Assembly: GCA_947630335.1 (NCBI GenBank)
Contig: CANRHE010000013.1
Location: 1 to 32,048, forward strand
Length of the DNA stretch: 32,048 nt
From: an uncultured Sphingobacterium sp.
GTDB taxonomy: Bacteria > Bacteroidota > Bacteroidia > Sphingobacteriales > Sphingobacteriaceae
Direction: 5' to 3'
The notes beneath the pieces were generated by a model. That model did no database searches. It was not told the origin of the DNA and saw only the letters and a list, made by a program, of their open reading frames with translations. How positions within the stretch are numbered: the first letter of the stretch is position 1; each line of letters begins with the position of its first letter. Positions 9,050 to 19,254 of the stretch are shown here, one piece after another. The position numbers were made by a program, and so were the translations under genes.

Positions 9050-10195
9050 ATGATAATTACGAGATACTATGAAAAAAGCATAATTCTAGGGGTTAGTATT
9101 GCTTTAACTTATATTCTATTTTCTTGCCAAAGCATAGATAGTCAAAATGAGACACAAGAAAACCATACCGATTATATACTTTCAGCAGATACTATTATAT
9201 TAAGCGATCATTCTAATATTAGGTCAAGCTTAGTTTTTAAAGAGGTTGAGGAGCATGATCATAGCATGGAATTCAGCACGACAGGGGTAGTAAAAACCAT
9301 TCCAACCGCTTATGCCGAAATAGCAGCACCTTTTGCGGGGCGAGTCCTAAAATCATTTGTAAAATTGGGACAAAATGTAAATATTGGTACTCCAATCTTT
9401 GAAATTAGCTCACCAGATTATTTTAATGCACAGAAGGATTATTTTGATTCAAGACAGGAATTCCGGCAGTCCGAATTGAACTTAAAAAGACAACAAGACC
9501 TATTTAAAAATGCTGTTGGTATCGAACGCGAACTGGAAGAGGCAGAGACCGAGTATAGTATAAAAAAAGCTGCATTATCTAATGCAGCAGCAGCACTTAA
9601 AATATTCAATGTCAACTTAGAGAAGATAACTTTAGGACAACCATTAATAGTTACCTCTCCTATTAGAGGCAAGTTGATTAGAAACAATATAGTAATAGGG
9701 CAATATTTAAAAGAAGATGCTGAACCTATAGCTACGGTTGCTGAGTTATCAAAAGTATGGATTGCAGCTCAAGTAAAGGAGAAAGACATGCATTTTATTC
9801 AAACTTTGGAGGAAGTTGAAATCAAAAGTGCAGCCTATCCACAAAATACGTTCACTGGTAAAATTTTTCATATCAATGAAATTGTCAATGAAGACACACG
9901 GAGCGTAGAAGTATTAATTGAATGTGACAATCCCAGCTTAGAACTCCGGTCAGGTATGTATGTAACGTTACAATTTAAAAATAAACCTAGCAAAGCTTTG
10001 TTAATACCCTCGGAAGCTATATTTCAAAAAGAAGATCAGCAATTCGTATTTATAAAAATAAGTGATTCACATTTTGAAAAAAGAAATATCGAAACTTCAG
10101 GGATCACGGATGATAAAACTATCGTCACAGCGGGTTTGCATAAAGGAGACTTCGTAGTATCCAAAGGCGGTTTTCTTTTAAACAAAACATACTAA
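9050..10195 (+). CDS. efflux RND transporter periplasmic adaptor (CzcB/CusB-like lipoprotein)
   Basis: Lipobox-like LFSC; lipoyl/barrel-sandwich pattern (AEIAAPFAGRVLKSFVKLGQNVNIGTPIFEISSPDYFNAQ ... VTSPIRGKLIRNNIVIGQYLKEDAEPIATVAELSKVWI); directly upstream of the RND pump. Confidence 0.93.
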   Translation: MIITRYYEKSIILGVSIALTYILFSCQSIDSQNETQENHTDYILSADTIILSDHSNIRSSLVFKEVEEHDHSMEFSTTGVVKTIPTAYAEIAAPFAGRVLKSFVKLGQNVNIGTPIFEISSPDYFNAQKDYFDSRQEFRQSELNLKRQQDLFKNAVGIERELEEAETEYSIKKAALSNAAAALKIFNVNLEKITLGQPLIVTSPIRGKLIRNNIVIGQYLKEDAEPIATVAELSKVWIAAQVKEKDMHFIQTLEEVEIKSAAYPQNTFTGKIFHINEIVNEDTRSVEVLIECDNPSLELRSGMYVTLQFKNKPSKALLIPSEAIFQKEDQQFVFIKISDSHFEKRNIETSGITDDKTIVTAGLHKGDFVVSKGGFLLNKTY

Positions 10196-10224
10196 TAATT
10201 ATTAGACGCAGAACGAAGGGACTC

Positions 10225-13200
10225 ATGAAAAAATTAATCTATTTAAGTGTTGAAAAAAGATGGCTGATGGTAGCCTTGTTTACCTTGATATCATTTTTTG
10301 GCTATTACTCTTGGAAACAATTAGCTATTGAAGCTTATCCAGATATTGCAGATGTAACTTCTCAAGTAGTAACACAAGTACCGGGTCTTGCTGCTGAAGA
10401 AGTAGAGCAACAAATTACTATTCCGATTGAGCGTACCTTGAATGGATTGCCTGGTATGCATGTCATGCGTAGCAAAAGTACATTTGGTCTATCCATGATC
10501 ACTATCGTGTTTGAAGATGGTATAGATGATTATTGGGCCAGAATGCGTATCCAAGAAAGATTGAATGAAATAGCACTACCTTACGAAGCTATGCCAGGAC
10601 TCGACCCTCTGACTTCGCCTATAGGAGAGGTCTATCGTTACATCATCGAGACAAGTGGTGACCAAGACTTAAGAGAACTGACAGATCTTCAAAATTTCAC
10701 CATTATACCTCGGCTTAATCAAGTCTCTGGTGTAGCTGAGGTAACAAATTTTGGCGGGATCACAACACAATTTCAATTAGAAATAGATCCGAAAAAATTA
10801 GAACAATACAACCTTACGCTACGCGAGGTCATTGAGACGATTGAAAATAACAATGTAAATGCTGGAGGAAGTGTATTAGAGCGTGGAGAATTAGGTTATG
10901 TCATCCGCGGAATTGGCCTTGTTAAGAACTTAGAGGATTTAGGAAAGATCGTTGTAAAGTCAGAAAATGGCGTTCCAATATTTCTTAATGATATAGGTGA
11001 ACCAAAGTATGGTGCATTAGAAAGAAAAGGAATACTTGGTTATACCGATAGAGAGCGTAATTATTCTGAAAGTTTGGAGGGAATAGTTTTACTCTTAAAA
11101 GGTCAAAATCCATCAGTTGTTTTAAAGCAAATTCATGAAGCCATAGATGAACTAAATAAAGACATCTTACCCGAAGGCGTACGTATCCACCCTTTTCTTG
11201 ACAGAACTCATTTGGTTGATAATACTTTAAGTACTGTTTCTCATACATTATTAGAAGGTATTGGACTAGTTATCATCGTATTGATTGTCTTTTTAGGTAG
11301 CTGGAGAGGCGCCTTATTAGTCGCTATTACCATACCGTTATCATTACTAATTGCGTTCATTTTAATGCATTTTACAAATATTCCGGCCAATTTATTATCG
11401 TTAGGTGCTATTGATTTTGGAATAATAGTAGATGGTGCCATTGTCATGATGGAAACTATACTGAAAAAAAGAGAAGAGAATCCAACATATGAGCTAGAGG
11501 AAAAAAGCGTTGCGCAAAGAGCTGCTGAAGTTGCGAAGCCTGTATTCTTTACTACTATCATAATAATTACAGCCTATCTTCCCCTATTCGCTTTCGAAAG
11601 AATGGAGAAGAAGCTATTTACTCCCATGGCATTTACAGTTGGCTATGCCTTGTTAGGAGCTTTGGCTGTAGCTCTATTTGTAATTCCTGGAATGGCCTAT
11701 GTCATTTATCGTAAGCCGCAGAAGTTATACCATAATAAATGGCTTGAAAAATTGACATTTAAGTATAACTTATGGATTCAAAAAATAATGTGCAGTCCTA
11801 AAAAGGTACTTCTACCACTAGCACTGATATTAATAGCAGGTACATTATTAACTGTTCGCGTTGGGAAAGATTTTTTACCGCCATTGGACGAAGGTTCTAT
11901 ATGGCTACAAGTCCAACTTCCTCCAGGAATATCAATAGAGAAGTCCAAAGAACTTAGTGATACGTTAAGAGCACGCACCATGAAATATGATGAAGTGACT
12001 TACATTATGGTTCAGGCGGGTAGAAATGATGATGGCACAGACCCATGGACAGCCTCACACTTTGAAGTGTCTATTGGTATAAAACCTTACAAAGAATGGC
12101 CGTCGGGAAAAACAAAGCATGACTTAATTGATGAATTAGAAAAAGAATACGAGCAACTACCTGGATTTAATGTTGGTTTTTCGCAACCGATGATAGATGG
12201 TGTAATGGATAAAATATCAGGTGCACATAGTGAACTGGTAGTAAAAATATACGGAGATGATTTTAAAGAGACTCGTAGGATAGCCGAAGATGTACTTAAT
12301 ACCTTAAAAACAATACCTGGTGCAGTAGATTTGGATATTGATCAAGAACCGCCATTACCGCAACTGCAAATACATGCAGATCGGGACAAAATAGCTCAAT
12401 ATGGATTAAATACATCAGACGTTGCCGAACTTATAGAAGTTGCAATTGGTGGGAAAGCCATTTCGCAACTATTTGTTGAGCACAAAGTCTATGATATTAT
12501 TTGTCGATATAATGAAGAAAGTAGAAATTCAGTAGACAAGATTGAAAGCCTGTCATTAACCTCACAGTCAGGAGCAAAAATCCCACTATCGCAAGTAGCT
12601 GACATTAAACTTAGCACTGGCGAAAGTACAATAACACGAGAAATGAATAAGAGACATCTCACCGTCAAACTGAATGTACGTAATAGAGATCTACAGTCAT
12701 TATTAAAAGAAGCTCAGCAAGCAATAGACAAGAATGTCCATTATGATCATAATAATTTTCATATAAAATGGGGTGGGCAATTTGAGAATCAAAATAGAGC
12801 TTATGAAAGACTCTCGGTGATTATACCCATAGCACTAGGAATCATGTTTATATTACTATACGGTGCGTTTGGATCATTTCGTCAAGCAGGTTTGTTAATG
12901 AGTATTGTTCCATTAGCCATCTTTGGAGGCATGTTAGCTCTTAATACAAGAAATATGTCACTGAATGTTTCTTCTGCTGTTGGTTTTATAGCCTTATTTG
13001 GGGTTGCGATACAAAATGGAGTCATTATGATATCACATATCAATGATTTACGCAAGCAAGGACTCAATTTACTCTCCGCAGTGATTGAAGGAAGTACGCA
13101 CCGTTTCCGTCCTGTACTCATGACAGCTACCGTAGCTATACTCGGACTTTTCCCCGCCTCACTAGCTACTGGAATAGGATCTGATGTGCAACGTCCCCTA

Positions 13201-13323
13201 GCAACAGTAATAGTATATGGATTATTATTTTCCACCATTATTACTCTATTTGCTTTGCCTGCAATTTATTATTTGGTCGAGAGTAAATGGGGGAAAAATT
13301 GGAATCAAAAAAAGCAATCATAA
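10225..13323 (+). CDS. CusA/CzcA family heavy-metal efflux RND transporter
   Basis: 1032 aa; EAYPDIADVTSQVVTQVPGLAAEEVEQQITIPIERTLNGLPG; TM4 motif DFGIIVDGAIVMMET; DFLPPLDEGSIW. Confidence 0.95.
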   Translation: MKKLIYLSVEKRWLMVALFTLISFFGYYSWKQLAIEAYPDIADVTSQVVTQVPGLAAEEVEQQITIPIERTLNGLPGMHVMRSKSTFGLSMITIVFEDGIDDYWARMRIQERLNEIALPYEAMPGLDPLTSPIGEVYRYIIETSGDQDLRELTDLQNFTIIPRLNQVSGVAEVTNFGGITTQFQLEIDPKKLEQYNLTLREVIETIENNNVNAGGSVLERGELGYVIRGIGLVKNLEDLGKIVVKSENGVPIFLNDIGEPKYGALERKGILGYTDRERNYSESLEGIVLLLKGQNPSVVLKQIHEAIDELNKDILPEGVRIHPFLDRTHLVDNTLSTVSHTLLEGIGLVIIVLIVFLGSWRGALLVAITIPLSLLIAFILMHFTNIPANLLSLGAIDFGIIVDGAIVMMETILKKREENPTYELEEKSVAQRAAEVAKPVFFTTIIIITAYLPLFAFERMEKKLFTPMAFTVGYALLGALAVALFVIPGMAYVIYRKPQKLYHNKWLEKLTFKYNLWIQKIMCSPKKVLLPLALILIAGTLLTVRVGKDFLPPLDEGSIWLQVQLPPGISIEKSKELSDTLRARTMKYDEVTYIMVQAGRNDDGTDPWTASHFEVSIGIKPYKEWPSGKTKHDLIDELEKEYEQLPGFNVGFSQPMIDGVMDKISGAHSELVVKIYGDDFKETRRIAEDVLNTLKTIPGAVDLDIDQEPPLPQLQIHADRDKIAQYGLNTSDVAELIEVAIGGKAISQLFVEHKVYDIICRYNEESRNSVDKIESLSLTSQSGAKIPLSQVADIKLSTGESTITREMNKRHLTVKLNVRNRDLQSLLKEAQQAIDKNVHYDHNNFHIKWGGQFENQNRAYERLSVIIPIALGIMFILLYGAFGSFRQAGLLMSIVPLAIFGGMLALNTRNMSLNVSSAVGFIALFGVAIQNGVIMISHINDLRKQGLNLLSAVIEGSTHRFRPVLMTATVAILGLFPASLATGIGSDVQRPLATVIVYGLLFSTIITLFALPAIYYLVESKWGKNWNQKKQS

Positions 13324-13372
13324 AAAATTGTAAAATGGAGTCGGATATAATTTCTTCAACAAAACGGTACTT

Positions 13373-14656
13373 ATGACAAAAAAAATAAAAATTATAGTCA
13401 TTCTATTAATATTCTGTGACTTAGTACATGCACAAATAGTAGATTCTTTAGAAAACTCACGCCCAATCGACTACAAATCGTTTATGGAATCTGTTGGTAA
13501 AAATAATTTAGAATATGCTGCTGAAAAATTCAACATCGACATTGCGAAGGCAAATGTTTTAACATCTCGTATCTTTCCAGATCCCGAATTAGAAATTGGA
13601 TATGCCGACAATGGAGAACGCCGGATGCAAATGGGGTATAGCTTTAATTCAGAGTTGAATTGGACTCTAGAACTTGGTGGTAAAAGAAAGGCGCGGATAA
13701 ATCTTGCTGAAAGTGAAGCACAACTAACGAATAGCTTATTAGAGTTGTATTATAAAAATCTACGTGCAGATGCCACACTTGCTTATCTACAAGCCATGCT
13801 TAACAGACATATTTGGAAATCACAAGTAAACTCATTAGAACAACTATCCAAACTTGCAAGTGCAGATAGTATACGATATCAATTGGGTGCCATTTCGCAA
13901 GTAGATTCTCGTCAGGCTAAGCTTGAAGCAGGTACGATGCGCAATGAAATTTACTCCTCATTGGCGGAATCTAAGATATCACTCGCCCAGCTATCCTTGC
14001 TAATGGGCATTCAGCAACATGATGTACTATATAATCCCACTGAAATATTAAAGACATATAACAGAGACTTCAAATTAGAGGAACTCATCAAAACAGCCCA
14101 AAACAACAGGACAGATCTTCAAATAGCCTTGCAAAATAAGGCAATATCAAGCAACATGCTCAAGCTAGCGAAAGCAAATAGATCCGTAGACTTGGGATTA
14201 TCTTTGGGCGTTGAGTATAACTCTTATGCACATAATGAAATTGCACCAACTCCTGCTTTCACAAAAATAGGTGGAGGATTAAGTATACCGTTGAAATTTT
14301 CTAACAGACGCTCTGGCGAGGTGAAAGTGGCGGAATATAGTGTTCTACAAACAAACCAAGAATATAAAGCAGTGGAAATTGCGATTCAAACGGAGATAGT
14401 TCAAGCATTTTATAAGTATGAAGCAACACAAAAACAAGTTGGTTTATTCAACACCGGGCTATTAACAGAAGCTGAAGCTATATTAACAGGTAAAACATAC
14501 AGTTATCAACGAGGGGAAACCTCTCTACTGGAGGTTTTAGATGCGCAGCGAACCTATAATGAGGTACAATTAAACTATTATCAAACATTGTATAATCAGG
14601 CTGAAGCATTAGTCGAACTCGAAAGAGCTGTAGGAATATGGGATATTACCTTGTAG
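13373..14656 (+). CDS. TolC family outer-membrane efflux protein
   Basis: Signal peptide, OEP-like coiled-coil pattern, terminal GETSLLEVLDAQRTYNEVQLNYYQTLYNQAEALVELERAVG; third gene of the RND operon. Confidence 0.92.
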   Translation: MTKKIKIIVILLIFCDLVHAQIVDSLENSRPIDYKSFMESVGKNNLEYAAEKFNIDIAKANVLTSRIFPDPELEIGYADNGERRMQMGYSFNSELNWTLELGGKRKARINLAESEAQLTNSLLELYYKNLRADATLAYLQAMLNRHIWKSQVNSLEQLSKLASADSIRYQLGAISQVDSRQAKLEAGTMRNEIYSSLAESKISLAQLSLLMGIQQHDVLYNPTEILKTYNRDFKLEELIKTAQNNRTDLQIALQNKAISSNMLKLAKANRSVDLGLSLGVEYNSYAHNEIAPTPAFTKIGGGLSIPLKFSNRRSGEVKVAEYSVLQTNQEYKAVEIAIQTEIVQAFYKYEATQKQVGLFNTGLLTEAEAILTGKTYSYQRGETSLLEVLDAQRTYNEVQLNYYQTLYNQAEALVELERAVGIWDITL

Positions 14657-14706
14657 CCATTAAACTAATCTAAAAAATTAATATTTACAATTTTTCAACA
14701 TTGACT

Positions 14707-14741
14707 TACATAGCCTTCATTAATAGAATGAAGGCTATGTA
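14707..14741. terminator. bidirectional terminator hairpin between convergent TolC and folC genes
   Basis: TACATAGCCTTCATT-AATAG-AATGAAGGCTATGTA, 15-bp perfect arms. Confidence 0.8.
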
Positions 14742-14759
14742 GAATATAATATATGTAGT

Positions 14760-16052
14760 CTAAATATTTTGGAGAACTTCTGCCACTACAAAATTTGAGC
14801 CACCTATGAATATTAAATCTCCTTCACTATAAGCATTCTTAGCCTTACTAAGCGCATCCATGACCGTACCTACAACATATCCTTTCAATCCATACGTTTG
14901 AGCCTTTAATGCTAGCTCTTGAGCATGCATCGCTCTGGGCATATTAGGATTGGAAAAATAATAAATAGCATCATTTGGTAAATAAGGCAACATATGATCG
15001 AGATCCTTATCCTTCATTGCACCTATTACAATATGCAATTTTTTGTAAGCAATGGTTCTTAAATTTTTCGCTACTTCTTTAATACCATCTTCATTATGCC
15101 CAGTATCACAAATCATGAGAGGAGAAGTACTTAAAGTCTGCCAACGTCCTTGTAGACCTGTTAATTCTTGTACATGACCTAGAGCATAATATAAATCATC
15201 CAGCTTAACCTCGAATCCTCTACCCTTCATCTGGTCGACGACAGCTAATACTCCCAGTAAATTCTTTGATTGATAAGTACCCGTTAAATCTAGGTTGAGC
15301 TTAATCGTCTGTATATCTGAACTAATTTCTAAATACTGTTGAGTAGAATTTCTATCGATACAATTGACAGTAAAAATTTGATCTGCAAAAATGATAGGCG
15401 CAGACAAACTTTGAGCCACTTGTGTAAAAACTACTTCAGTAGCCACGTTTGTTTCAGAAATTACAATAGGGGTATTAGGTTTAATTATTCCTGCCTTCTC
15501 TTTCGTAATTTCTTCAATAGTATTCCCTAAAATATTCATATGGTCCATACCAATATTAGTAATTAAACAGGCTTCTGGAGATATAATATTCGTACTATCT
15601 AATCTTCCGCCTAATCCAACTTCTATAATTGCAATATCGACCTTTTCTTTAGCAAAATAATCAAATGCCATTGCCACCGTAGCTTCAAAGAAAGAGGGTT
15701 GAATTTCTTCAATACGTTCCTTTTGATTATTTACATAATTAACAACGAATTGTTCATCGATTTGATTTCCATTAATTCTAATTCTTTCACGAAAATCAAC
15801 AAGATGGGGAGAGGTATATAAACCTGTTTTATAACCGGCTTGAGCATAAATAGCGGCCAGCATATGGGAAGAAGATCCTTTTCCGTTGGTACCAGCTACG
15901 TGTATAGATTTAAACTTATTTTGAGGATTACCAACAGCTTGACACAGTACTATTGTACGATCGAGATCCTTTTTATAAGCTGAAGAACCATCACGAGTAA
16001 ACATAGGTAATCGACTATATAAATAATCAATTACCTCTGTATAAGTTTTCAT
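14760..16052 (-). CDS. folC: bifunctional folylpolyglutamate synthase/dihydrofolate synthase
   Basis: SIHVAGTNGKGSSSHMLAAIYAQAGYKTGLYTSPHLVDFRERIRING, DIAIIEVGLGGRLDSTN, ITNIGMDHMNILG. Confidence 0.95.
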   Translation of the reverse strand: MKTYTEVIDYLYSRLPMFTRDGSSAYKKDLDRTIVLCQAVGNPQNKFKSIHVAGTNGKGSSSHMLAAIYAQAGYKTGLYTSPHLVDFRERIRINGNQIDEQFVVNYVNNQKERIEEIQPSFFEATVAMAFDYFAKEKVDIAIIEVGLGGRLDSTNIISPEACLITNIGMDHMNILGNTIEEITKEKAGIIKPNTPIVISETNVATEVVFTQVAQSLSAPIIFADQIFTVNCIDRNSTQQYLEISSDIQTIKLNLDLTGTYQSKNLLGVLAVVDQMKGRGFEVKLDDLYYALGHVQELTGLQGRWQTLSTSPLMICDTGHNEDGIKEVAKNLRTIAYKKLHIVIGAMKDKDLDHMLPYLPNDAIYYFSNPNMPRAMHAQELALKAQTYGLKGYVVGTVMDALSKAKNAYSEGDLIFIGGSNFVVAEVLQNI

Positions 16053-16064
16053 TACTTTAATAAA

Positions 16065-16889
16065 TTATCGTTGTTTGAAATTAATAGATACTTGTACAAC
16101 CCTTCTATCAGGTGCATTTGGAATGGGATTAAATCTAGCTTTTCTCAGCTCACGCTCGAGCATACTAAATACAGTTGGAGATGAATACGTTGTCCCTTTC
16201 ACACCCGGTCTGACGTTAATAATATATCCATTTTTATCAACAGTAAGTTCACATACCACTACACCTGAGAATTGGCTTTTGTCATCAATATTTGGTCGCT
16301 GTGCCCAATGTCTACTAGATAAAGATAAAGGTGTGTCTCCAAAGCCAGAGCCACCTTCTCCATAATTTGACGCTAAAGGATCTCCCAAAACAGAGCCTTG
16401 ATTACCGGGGGTATCGCCAGTTCCATCGCCACCACCCGTACCATTATTCTTTTTACCTTTATATAATGCATTTGAATTCACGGCAGGGGTACTATTCTTA
16501 ACTTCTTTGGTAGTTTCTGCAGCAGCGTTCTTCACTGGTTTTTCTGCCTTAACTACAGCTGGTGCATCTTCCATATCTTGAGTTGCAACAGCTTTGTCAG
16601 CAATTTGCTGAGTTGGTGTCGGAGTAGGTGTCTCTGTAGGAACCACTCTATCCGGTTGAACATTGTTAGCATTCTCATCAACAGAAGGTTCTTCGATATT
16701 CATATAATCATCACCCATGCCTACATCAGAAGTACCGTAATTCACTACTATACCACCCATGCCATATTTAGGTTCTTCATACTGCCCAAATACAACAAAC
16801 CAGCCTATAGCTAATAAAACTAACATTACTAGGGATGAAATCCCTAGTGCCTTTGGCATATTATTTTCTTCTTTTAAATGATAATACAT
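16065..16889 (-). CDS. TonB-family energy transducer
   Basis: N-terminal TM helix, Pro/Thr-rich linker (TETPTPTPTQQ), C-terminal TonB-like domain (GVVVCELTVDKNGYIINVRPG...LRKARFNPIPNAPDRRVVQVSINFKQR); downstream of exbBD. Confidence 0.85.
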   Translation of the reverse strand: MYYHLKEENNMPKALGISSLVMLVLLAIGWFVVFGQYEEPKYGMGGIVVNYGTSDVGMGDDYMNIEEPSVDENANNVQPDRVVPTETPTPTPTQQIADKAVATQDMEDAPAVVKAEKPVKNAAAETTKEVKNSTPAVNSNALYKGKKNNGTGGGDGTGDTPGNQGSVLGDPLASNYGEGGSGFGDTPLSLSSRHWAQRPNIDDKSQFSGVVVCELTVDKNGYIINVRPGVKGTTYSSPTVFSMLERELRKARFNPIPNAPDRRVVQVSINFKQR

Positions 16890-16960
16890 GATATACTTCT
16901 AATTAGATCTGTACAGATAATTTATTTTTCAACTACTTTATCTTTCAGATTATACTATCA

Positions 16961-17368
16961 CTAATCCTTTTTTGGTTCTGTTGCTAGTACCAATTTTATT
17001 TTCAATCTGTTAGCCACATCCATAACAGATATTACATTCTGAATGGGAACTGTACTATCGGCATATAACATTATTGTCACCTCTTCACCTGTTTGCATTT
17101 GCGATTGCAAAACAGACTCTAAAGATTCATAAGGCACGACTTGTTTATCTACATGATAGGCAAGATCACTAGTAATAGATACCGTTACTGTCTTTTTAGC
17201 GACTGATTGCTCACCCGCGCTAGATTTAGGCAATAACAGTTTTACTACTTGAGGATTTGCAACAGCCGATGCCAACAGAAAGAATAACATCAAAAAGAAC
17301 ATGATATCATTCAAAGCTGCTGTATGCACCTCTGCACTTGGCTTATTTCTTCTATTTCTTAGATTCAT
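16961..17368 (-). CDS. exbD: ExbD/TolR family biopolymer transport protein
   Basis: ALNDIMFFLMLFFLLAS single TM with conserved Asp, periplasmic domain; 135 aa. Confidence 0.9.
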   Translation of the reverse strand: MNLRNRRNKPSAEVHTAALNDIMFFLMLFFLLASAVANPQVVKLLLPKSSAGEQSVAKKTVTVSITSDLAYHVDKQVVPYESLESVLQSQMQTGEEVTIMLYADSTVPIQNVISVMDVANRLKIKLVLATEPKKD

Positions 17369-17385
17369 ATTGTTTTACAAAGCAA

Positions 17386-18087
17386 TTAAACGCCTGGCTC
17401 ATCTAACAAATCGATAAACTCAACAGCTTCAGTTTCCATTTTCAATATTAAGCGGTCAACCATCATATTCAAAATATGATAACCTATATAAGCTAATATA
17501 CCGATGGTTAAACCTGATGCAGAAGCGATCATTTTCACATACAAACCACCTGATACCGAACCAATATCAATACCACCAGCCATCTCTACATCACGAAAAA
17601 TCTGAATTACACCAAATATAGTACCGACAAAACCAAGCATTGGTGCTATACCAGCAATAATTCCTAAAATATTAATATTCTTTTCTAACCTTGAAACTTC
17701 CAGCTTACCTGCATTTTCAATGGCACCTTCGATATCTCTGATTGGACGACCTACACGAGTTAAGCCCTTTTGTAACATACGAGCTAATGCAGTATTACTT
17801 GAACGAGTAACGGCAATAGCTGCTTCTAACTTACCGGATAATACATTACTTTTTACTTGAGCCATTAAATTACCATCAGCTTTGGAAGCATTTCGAATCG
17901 TAATATAACGCTCTATAAAAATTACCAATCCTAAAAAAAATAACACTAAAATTGGAACCATAATCCAACCACCTTTCATGAGTAATTGAATTAAATTCAA
18001 GTTTTCAGCAGGAGCTGCAAGTTGTACAGCTTGTTGTTGAATTGAATTCAGTGTATCCACTGGTAACGCGTCTTGTAATAATGACAT
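17386..18087 (-). CDS. exbB: MotA/TolQ/ExbB proton channel family protein
   Basis: GGWIMVPILVLFFLGLVIFIERYITIRNA; LGIIAGIAPMLGFVGTIFGVIQIF; GLTIGILAYIGYHILNMMVDRLI. Confidence 0.93.
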   Translation of the reverse strand: MSLLQDALPVDTLNSIQQQAVQLAAPAENLNLIQLLMKGGWIMVPILVLFFLGLVIFIERYITIRNASKADGNLMAQVKSNVLSGKLEAAIAVTRSSNTALARMLQKGLTRVGRPIRDIEGAIENAGKLEVSRLEKNINILGIIAGIAPMLGFVGTIFGVIQIFRDVEMAGGIDIGSVSGGLYVKMIASASGLTIGILAYIGYHILNMMVDRLILKMETEAVEFIDLLDEPGV

Positions 18088-18128
18088 AGTCTTAAAAAAA
18101 TTATATTCTGGTTTATGTTTATTCTCTT

Positions 18129-19229
18129 TTAAATATTAGCTCCCCAAGCATCTGGCTTTATACTCTTACGAACCTCCCTTAATGCTGCATCTCGCTCTTC
18201 TGCTGTCTTATACACATCCCAAACGACGCGGGTTTTATTTTTAGACAAGTTAGGAGACAATGCACGAACAGTTTTATAACCCTTTTTATGATAAGAAGTT
18301 ACTTCATTATCTGCTTGTTCCATTGTTGCATGCGTTCCGATTACAATTGTATATCTATAATCTCCTAAGACTGGTCTCTCCTCTTTCTTAGGAACTTCTA
18401 ACGGCACTGCTGCAACGGAAAGGACAGTATCCTCTACACTAATTGTAGAATCACTTTCTATTGCTATAGTACTATCTAATGTATCTACCATGATACTATT
18501 ATCTACAGAATCCAAAACTGAAGAATCAAAAGTAAAGTCCCTTTCTACAGTATCATCCTGTTGATACAAAGTAATGTATAAATAAGCACCTCCTAAAATC
18601 AAAATTGCTAATGCAGCAACAAGACCGTAAATATAAGAATTGTTTCCTTCTCTTGAATCAGGATTTTCTTGTATTAATTCTTTCTCAAACACGAGATTAT
18701 CAGCATCAGAAGCAAAAAAATTAGTTTCTGCAATAGGCTCTACCTGTGGTTTTTCTTCTGCGGAGTCCACCCTATTTTCAGCAAAGATATTTTCAGGATT
18801 TTCTAATATATCATGCTGATTTTCAACCGCAGTTTGGTTGTAATCATTTTCAACAGGTGTGTATAAAAAGCCACTTAAATCAAATGGTTTAAATACATAA
18901 TTTCCATCAAAACTTAGCAAAACACCAAGATTATCAAGGTGAGCTTCTCCATGAGTACGAATTCTATCGATTAAAACTGAAACTTCATTCTCTAATTGGC
19001 TTTCGGCCTCATAGCGTTCCAGTAAATTTATCTGTTGTAGATAAAATATAAAATCGTATCCATCAGTAGAAGAAGCATCAAACTCAACAAAAGATATAGG
19101 AGGCAAAAAAGCATTGCTTTTAGGATCAAATTTAGCAGAGGTATGGACCCGCCTAAACACCCCGAGGTCTTTGACATACACCGCAGCTTGTCTCCTTAAT
19201 AAAGAATCTATTTGCTTTCCTAAATTCAT
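18129..19229 (-). CDS. HU-like (HU-CCDC81 type) N-terminus, single TM, SPOR domain C-terminus
   Basis: N-terminal MNLGKQIDSLLRRQAAVYVKDLGVFRRVHTSAKFDPKSNAFLPPISFVEFDAS; TM YIYGLVAALAILILGGAYLYITLY; C-terminal YTIVIGTHATMEQADNEVTSYHKKGYKTVRALSPNLSKNKTRVVWDVYKTAEERDAAL. Confidence 0.75.
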   Translation of the reverse strand: MNLGKQIDSLLRRQAAVYVKDLGVFRRVHTSAKFDPKSNAFLPPISFVEFDASSTDGYDFIFYLQQINLLERYEAESQLENEVSVLIDRIRTHGEAHLDNLGVLLSFDGNYVFKPFDLSGFLYTPVENDYNQTAVENQHDILENPENIFAENRVDSAEEKPQVEPIAETNFFASDADNLVFEKELIQENPDSREGNNSYIYGLVAALAILILGGAYLYITLYQQDDTVERDFTFDSSVLDSVDNSIMVDTLDSTIAIESDSTISVEDTVLSVAAVPLEVPKKEERPVLGDYRYTIVIGTHATMEQADNEVTSYHKKGYKTVRALSPNLSKNKTRVVWDVYKTAEERDAALREVRKSIKPDAWGANI

Positions 19230-19254
19230 CGGTTATTTTATTTTTTATGCAAAG

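Noticed and set aside
11241-11561. 106-aa minus-strand ORF inside the RND pump gene
   Set aside because: Fully antisense to a well-supported CDS; looks like a mirror of TM-rich codons with no start-site context.
12882-13238. 118-aa minus-strand ORF inside the RND pump gene
   Set aside because: Same as above: antisense shadow ORF of a strongly supported gene.
16578-16814. 78-aa plus-strand ORF antisense to tonB
   Set aside because: Arises from the low-complexity linker region of tonB; no family resemblance.
16907-16918. 12-bp palindrome ATCTGTACAGAT between exbD and tonB
   Set aside because: Short and internal to an apparent operon; expected by chance at this scale without conservation data.
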